Assembly (NCBI RefSeq): GCF_001982635.1
Contig: NZ_MKFI01000004.1
Coordinates: forward strand, 489,609 to 553,608
Source: Bradyrhizobium mercantei
Lineage (GTDB): Bacteria > Pseudomonadota > Alphaproteobacteria > Rhizobiales > Xanthobacteraceae
Direction: 5' to 3'
Length of the DNA: 64,000 nucleotides
The first letter of the stretch is position 1. The number at the start of each line of letters is the position of its first letter. The position numbers and the translations under genes are program-made. Shown here in pieces: positions 60,333 through 64,000 of the stretch. The notes under the pieces were generated by a model, which was not told where the DNA came from, ran no database searches, and saw nothing but the letters and a program-made list of their open reading frames with translations.

Positions 60333-61102
60333 GGATTGCCGCCTGCATCGCGCTGCTGACGGCGATGGCGGGCGCAGCGCTCGCCACCGAGATTCCGCTA
60401 TCCGAACGCCGCTCCGGCTACAGCTTCATGAGCGCTGACACCAGGGCGATGCAGGACGAGGACACCGCCAACCCCGGCATGCTCTCCGTACTCGACGGCG
60501 AGACGCTGTGGAAGCGCAAGGCCGGCACCGCGGACAAGGCCTGCGCCGATTGTCACAATGATGCGCGCGTCAGCATGAAGGGCGTCGCGGCGCACTATCC
60601 CGCCTTCGAGAAGGCGCTGGGAAAGCCGGTCGACCTCGAAGGGCGGATCAACGTTTGCCGCACCAACCACCAGCAGGCATCGCCCTTCGCCTATGAAAGC
60701 CGGGATCTGCTGGCGCTATCAGCCTATGTCGCGCAGCAATCGCGCGGCGAGCCGATCGCGGCCGGCGACGATCCGGAGCTGGCGCCGTTCGTCGAAAAGG
60801 GCCACGCGCTGTTCATGCAGCGGCAGGGCCAGCTCAATCTGGCCTGCACTAATTGCCACGACGACAATTGGGACAAGAAGCTCGCAGGCAGCGCGATCAC
60901 GCAGGGACAGCCGACCGGCTATCCGCTTTATCGGCTGGAATGGCAGGCGCTCGGATCATTGCAGCGGCGGCTGCGCGCCTGCATCACCGGCATCCGAGCA
61001 CAGGCCTATGATTATGGTTCGCTGGAGCTGGTCGAGCTCGAGCTCTATCTGATGACGCGGGCGCGCGGCATGCCGATCGAGACGCCGGCGGTGAGGCCCT
61101 AG
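60329..61102 (+). CDS. soxA: Dihaem Sox cytochrome SoxA
   Basis: This 257-residue periplasmic cytochrome has a signal peptide (cleavage near GAALA), two haem motifs (Cys72-Ala-Asp-Cys75-His76 and Cys173-Thr-Asn-Cys176-His177) and Cys218 in RRLRACITGIRAQAYDYGS. This aligns with the active-site cysteine ligand of SoxA that becomes persulfidated. With SoxX it forms SoxXA. It is the last gene of fccB-soxXYZA; no soxB or soxCD follows. ATGA overlap couples it to soxZ. Confidence 0.86.
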   Translation: MRIAACIALLTAMAGAALATEIPLSERRSGYSFMSADTRAMQDEDTANPGMLSVLDGETLWKRKAGTADKACADCHNDARVSMKGVAAHYPAFEKALGKPVDLEGRINVCRTNHQQASPFAYESRDLLALSAYVAQQSRGEPIAAGDDPELAPFVEKGHALFMQRQGQLNLACTNCHDDNWDKKLAGSAITQGQPTGYPLYRLEWQALGSLQRRLRACITGIRAQAYDYGSLELVELELYLMTRARGMPIETPAVRP

Positions 61103-61123
61103 CGCTATCAACGTTGTTGCAAA

Positions 61124-61231
61124 CGACGCGAAGCAACCCATTACTCCCGGCTGTACCGGAAGATGGATTGCTTCGTCGCTTCGGCGCAAAATTGCTTTCG
61201 CAATCTTGTCGCGAACCCTTCGCAGTGACGG
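61124..61231. repeat. Dispersed palindromic repeat, family A, copy 3 (degenerate)
   Basis: Inner arms GAAGCAACCCAT and ATGGATTGCTTC and the right end GCAGTGACGG match the family. The right arm is interrupted by about 30 extra bases, so it is about 108 bp long and imperfect. It lies between convergent soxA and the ferredoxin reductase gene. Confidence 0.75.
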
Positions 61232-61252
61232 GGCTGGAGATCGCTGCGAAGA

Positions 61253-62026
61253 CTAACGCTCGGCGAACGCCTTCTCGACCACGAACTGGGCGGGCTCGCC
61301 GTGATTGCCCTCGACGAGGCCGCGGCCATTCAGCAGCGCGCGGGTGTCGGCGACCAGCGCCGGCGAGCCGCAGATCATGACGCGGTCATGCGCGGCATCG
61401 AGCGCCGGCAGGCCGATATCGGTGAACAGCTTGCCCGAGGTGATGAGGTCGGTGATGCGGCCGCGGTTGCGGAACGGATCGCGCGTCACGGTCGGATAGT
61501 AGATCAGCTGGTCGCGCACCAGCTCGCCGATCAACTCGTCCTGCGGCAGCTTCTCGGTGATCATCTCGCCATAGGCGAGCTCCTTGACGCGGCGGCAGCC
61601 GTGCAGCAGCACGACCTTCTCGAACCGGTCATAGGTCTCGGGATCCTTAATCACGCTGAGGAACGGCGCAAGGCCGGTGCCGGTGCCGATCAGATAGAGG
61701 TTGCGGCCGTCCTCGAGGTTGTCGATCACCAGCGTGCCGGTGGCCTTGCGGCTGACGATGATCTCGTCGCCTTGCTTGAGGTGCTGGAGGCGCGAGGTCA
61801 GCGGGCCGTCCGGAACCTTGATCGAGAAGAACTCCAGCGTGTCCTCGTAATTCGCGCTGGCGACGCTGTAGGCGCGCAGCAGCGGCTTCTCGCCGACCTT
61901 GAGTCCGATCATGGTGAACTCGCCGTTGCGGAAGCGGAACGACGGATTGCGCGTGGTCTTGAAGGAGAACAGCGTGTCGGTCCAGTGGTGGACGCTGAGG
62001 ACGCTTTCCTGGTTGAAATTGCTCAT
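61253..62026 (-). CDS. fpr: Ferredoxin-NADP reductase
   Basis: This 257-residue FAD enzyme exchanges electrons between NADPH and ferredoxin/flavodoxin. It has the FAD motif RAYSVASANY, the GTGTGLAPF pyridine-nucleotide motif, VMICGSPALVADTR and the family C-terminus ending AFAER. It is divergent from an enamidase gene, with a perfect 28-bp palindrome between them. It might supply low-potential electrons to a ring-reducing step such as that of 6-hydroxynicotinate; that is inference. A housekeeping or oxidative-stress role is equally possible. Confidence 0.88.
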   Translation of the reverse strand: MSNFNQESVLSVHHWTDTLFSFKTTRNPSFRFRNGEFTMIGLKVGEKPLLRAYSVASANYEDTLEFFSIKVPDGPLTSRLQHLKQGDEIIVSRKATGTLVIDNLEDGRNLYLIGTGTGLAPFLSVIKDPETYDRFEKVVLLHGCRRVKELAYGEMITEKLPQDELIGELVRDQLIYYPTVTRDPFRNRGRITDLITSGKLFTDIGLPALDAAHDRVMICGSPALVADTRALLNGRGLVEGNHGEPAQFVVEKAFAER

Positions 62027-62089
62027 CGCACCAATCCCTGATTTGTGCTGCGGCGGCTGGGGACTTGAACCCAGTTGACCGGCCGGATC

Positions 62090-62117
62090 GTTTGTATACG
62101 ATCATTCGTATACAAAC
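62090..62117. promoter_or_regulatory. Perfect 28-bp palindromic operator between fpr and enamidase genes
   Basis: GTTTGTATACGA (62090-62101) and its exact complement TCGTATACAAAC (62106-62117) flank TCAT; each arm contains the smaller palindrome GTATAC. It lies 63 bp from the fpr start and 80 bp from the enamidase start. It is a likely target of the MarR protein encoded at the window end. Confidence 0.75.
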
Positions 62118-62197
62118 GAATAATCCGGCTTGATCGAAAAGTCAAGCCGGGCTCAAATTCCCGGGCAATTCGGGAAGAAACAGAAGGAAAACACCCC

Positions 62198-63394
62198 ATG
62201 GCTCACGACGCGCCCCAGGCCACCGGCCCCAGCAAGCTGGTGATCCGCAACATCGGGCTCTTGCTGTCGGGAGCGCTGGAGAAGCCGATCCTGGATGCCG
62301 ATACCATCGTGGCCGAGAACGGCAAGATCACTGCGATCGGCCGCCTCAAGGACGTCGACACCGAAGGCGCCACCACCATTGTCGATGCCATGGGAACGAC
62401 GGTCGCGCCCGGCCTGATCGACAGTCACGTCCATCCGGTCGCCGGCGACTGGACGCCGCGGCAGAACCAGATCAACTGGATCGACAGCTATCTGCACGGC
62501 GGCGTCACCACCATGATCTCCGCCGGCGAGGTGCATATGCCCGGCCGTCCGCGCGACGTGGTCGGGCTGAAGGCGATGGCGATCTTCGCGCAGCGCGCGT
62601 TCTGGACGCTGCGTCCGGGCGGCGTGAAGGTGCATGCCGGTGCGCCTGTGATCGAATGCGAGATGGTGGAGGACGATTTCAAGGAAATGGCCGCCGCCGG
62701 CGTCAAGCTGCTCGGCGAGGTCGGGCTCGGTGGCGTGAAGGACGGGCCGACGGCGCGGAAAATGGTCGGCTGGGCCCGCAAATACGGCATCCAGAGCACG
62801 ATCCACACCGGCGGTCCTTCCATCCCCGGCTCCGGCCTGATCGATAAGGACGTGGTGCTGGAGGCCGACACCGACGTGGTCGGCCACATCAATGGCGGCC
62901 ACACTGCCCTGCCCGACGACCAGATCCGCTGCATCTGCGAGGGCTGCAAGCGCGGGCTCGAGCTGGTGCACAACGGCAATGAGCGCTCGGCGCTGTTCAC
63001 GCTGCGCACCGCGCGCGAGATGGGCGATCTGCATCGCGTCATCCTCGGCACCGACGCGCCGGCCGGCTCCGGCGTGCAGCCGCTCGGCATTCTGCGGATG
63101 GTCTCGCTGCTGTCCTCGCTCGGCGAACTGCCCGCTGAGCTCGCGTTCTGCCTCGCGACCGGCAACACCGCGCGGATGCGCGAGCTCGATTGCGGCCTGA
63201 TCGAGGTCGGCCGCTCCGCCGATTTCGTGCTGATGGACAAGGCGCAGCATTCGCCGGGCAAGAACATCCTGGAGAGCGTGCAGCTCGGCGATCTCCCGGG
63301 CATCGGCATGACCATCATCGACGGCATCGTCCGCACCCAGCGCAGCCGCAACACCCCGCCCGCGGGGAAGGTGCCGGAGATCGTGGCGAAGTAG
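62198..63394 (+). CDS. Enamidase-like amidohydrolase (6-oxo-tetrahydronicotinate hydrolase type)
   Basis: This 398-residue binuclear-metal amidohydrolase resembles Eubacterium barkeri enamidase along its length: DADTIVAENGKITAIG, PGLIDSHVHPVAGDWTPRQ, LHGGVTTMISAGEVHMPGRP, VKVHAGAPV, GEVGLGG, IHTGGPSIPGSG, VVGHINGGHTA, the Asp in GTDAPAGSG and TQRSRNTPPAGK. His77 and His79 are metal ligands. Enamidase converts 1,4,5,6-tetrahydro-6-oxonicotinate to 2-formylglutarate in reductive nicotinate breakdown. The start has AAGGAAA. Assignment rests on remembered family motifs; a related cyclic amide is possible. Confidence 0.82.
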   Translation: MAHDAPQATGPSKLVIRNIGLLLSGALEKPILDADTIVAENGKITAIGRLKDVDTEGATTIVDAMGTTVAPGLIDSHVHPVAGDWTPRQNQINWIDSYLHGGVTTMISAGEVHMPGRPRDVVGLKAMAIFAQRAFWTLRPGGVKVHAGAPVIECEMVEDDFKEMAAAGVKLLGEVGLGGVKDGPTARKMVGWARKYGIQSTIHTGGPSIPGSGLIDKDVVLEADTDVVGHINGGHTALPDDQIRCICEGCKRGLELVHNGNERSALFTLRTAREMGDLHRVILGTDAPAGSGVQPLGILRMVSLLSSLGELPAELAFCLATGNTARMRELDCGLIEVGRSADFVLMDKAQHSPGKNILESVQLGDLPGIGMTIIDGIVRTQRSRNTPPAGKVPEIVAK

Positions 63395-63410
63395 GGGACG
63401 ATTGCGCGAC

Positions 63411-63518
63411 CCGTCATCCTGAGGTGCGAGCGAAGCGAGCCTCGAAGGATGAATCGGCCACCAGCGGGGCCGTCGACCCTTCGAGGCTCGCCAAGAGGCG
63501 AGCACCTCAGGGTGACGG
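63411..63518. repeat. Dispersed palindromic repeat, family B, copy 2
   Basis: This 108-bp palindrome has ends CCGTCATCCTGAGGTGC and GCACCTCAGGGTGACGG, inner arms CCTCGAAGGATGAAT and GTCGACCCTTCGAGG. It shares its core with 40952-41082. It lies between the convergent enamidase and MarR genes. Confidence 0.87.
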
Positions 63519-63532
63519 TGCTGGAATTTATG

Positions 63533-63988
63533 TCACCGCAGCTTCCCGAGCAGCGCGATCAGCGTTTCGCGCTCCTTGGCGTCGAGCGGCGCCAGCGTCT
63601 CCCTTGAGATCACCAGCGCATTCGGCGCGGCCTTGTCGGCCATCTGCTGGCCGGCGCGCGTCAGGCTCACCAGCAGCCGGCGGCCGTCGTCGGGATCGGG
63701 CGCGGTCTCGGTCAGGCCGCGCGCGGTCAGGCGGTCGATCACGCCCTTGATGGTCGCAACGTCCATCGAGGTCAGCCGCCCGAGCTGGTTCTGCGAACAG
63801 GCCCCGACCTCCGACAGCTTCGACAGCGCCGCCCACTGCGTCGGCGTCAGATTGATGCCGATCTCGCGGGCGAAGATCACGGCGTGGCGCTGCGACACCT
63901 GGCGCAGGATGAAGCCGATCTGCTCGTCCAGCACGTATCCCGGTTTCGTCGCCTTGACGCTTCGCTTCTGTGCAGCACTCCTCGCCAT
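63533..63988 (-). CDS. MarR-family regulator (NicR-like)
   Basis: This 151-residue regulator begins with a basic tail, then YVLDEQIGFILRQVSQRHAVIF and a winged helix: LTPTQWAALSKLSEVGACSQNQLGRLTSMDVATIKGVIDRLTARGL, wing DPDDGRRLLVSLT. This N-terminal pattern and the SQNQLGRLTSMD segment resemble NicR of Pseudomonas, the 6-hydroxynicotinate-responsive repressor. It is convergent with the enamidase gene and may bind the 28-bp palindrome. The start has AGGTGG upstream, 12 bases from the window edge. Confidence 0.85.
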   Translation of the reverse strand: MARSAAQKRSVKATKPGYVLDEQIGFILRQVSQRHAVIFAREIGINLTPTQWAALSKLSEVGACSQNQLGRLTSMDVATIKGVIDRLTARGLTETAPDPDDGRRLLVSLTRAGQQMADKAAPNALVISRETLAPLDAKERETLIALLGKLR

Positions 63989-64000
63989 TGTCCACCTGCC

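Overview
The window looks like a chromosomal segment of a Bradyrhizobium-type alphaproteobacterium. GC content is high throughout. Coding is dense and dominated by ABC importers, aromatic and fatty-acid catabolism, and MarR, IclR, TetR and XRE regulators. A perfect sigma-54 promoter precedes dctA, EcfG-type (general stress) promoter matches occur near envelope and glucan genes, and two families of dispersed palindromic intergenic repeats are present. No rRNA, complete tRNA, CRISPR array, phage or insertion sequence was found. Species assignment is inference; the rest was read from the sequence.

Layout: 0-2.9 kb holds an aromatic-acid locus: the 5' end of a gamma-resorcylate decarboxylase, a divergent MarR regulator, a FAD aromatic hydroxylase and an SMP-30 lactonase. 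3.1-6.7 kb is a nitrate importer nrtA-nrtB-nrtD followed by a bacterial haemoglobin. 7.0-14.6 kb has an intradiol (hydroxyquinol-type) dioxygenase, a serine esterase, an HWE-type histidine kinase, sigma-54-dependent dctA, a conserved small protein, a PraR/PhrR-like XRE regulator and a His/Gly-rich exported protein. 14.9-24 kb has a decarboxylating dehydrogenase, a zinc alcohol dehydrogenase, a complete five-gene peptide-type ABC importer and a CaiB-type CoA transferase. 24-36 kb groups glycogen/glucan and envelope functions (atypical GlgA, methyltransferase, L,D-transpeptidase, MFS, PRC-barrel protein, glycogen-debranching-like protein, ABC exporter, GT4); two EcfG-like promoter sites suggest that part of it is a stress regulon. 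36.3-41 kb is a complete livKHMGF-type operon. 41-52 kb carries an alkylsulfatase, a Baeyer-Villiger-type monooxygenase and an acyl-CoA dehydrogenase, divergent from an IclR regulator and a Bug/TctC protein, followed by a FbpABC-type importer. 52.4-55 kb is a darcynin-family protein divergent from a TetR regulator and a DHA2 efflux pump.

The most unusual part is 55-64 kb. A molybdenum hydroxylase pair (iorA-iorB) is followed by fccB-soxX-soxY-soxZ-soxA with no soxB or soxCD in view. Its SoxY ends in an AACTE-type arm instead of the canonical GGCGG. Next comes a divergent pair, ferredoxin-NADP reductase and an enamidase-like amidohydrolase (nicotinate-type pathway), separated by a perfect 28-bp palindrome, and a NicR-like MarR regulator at the window edge.
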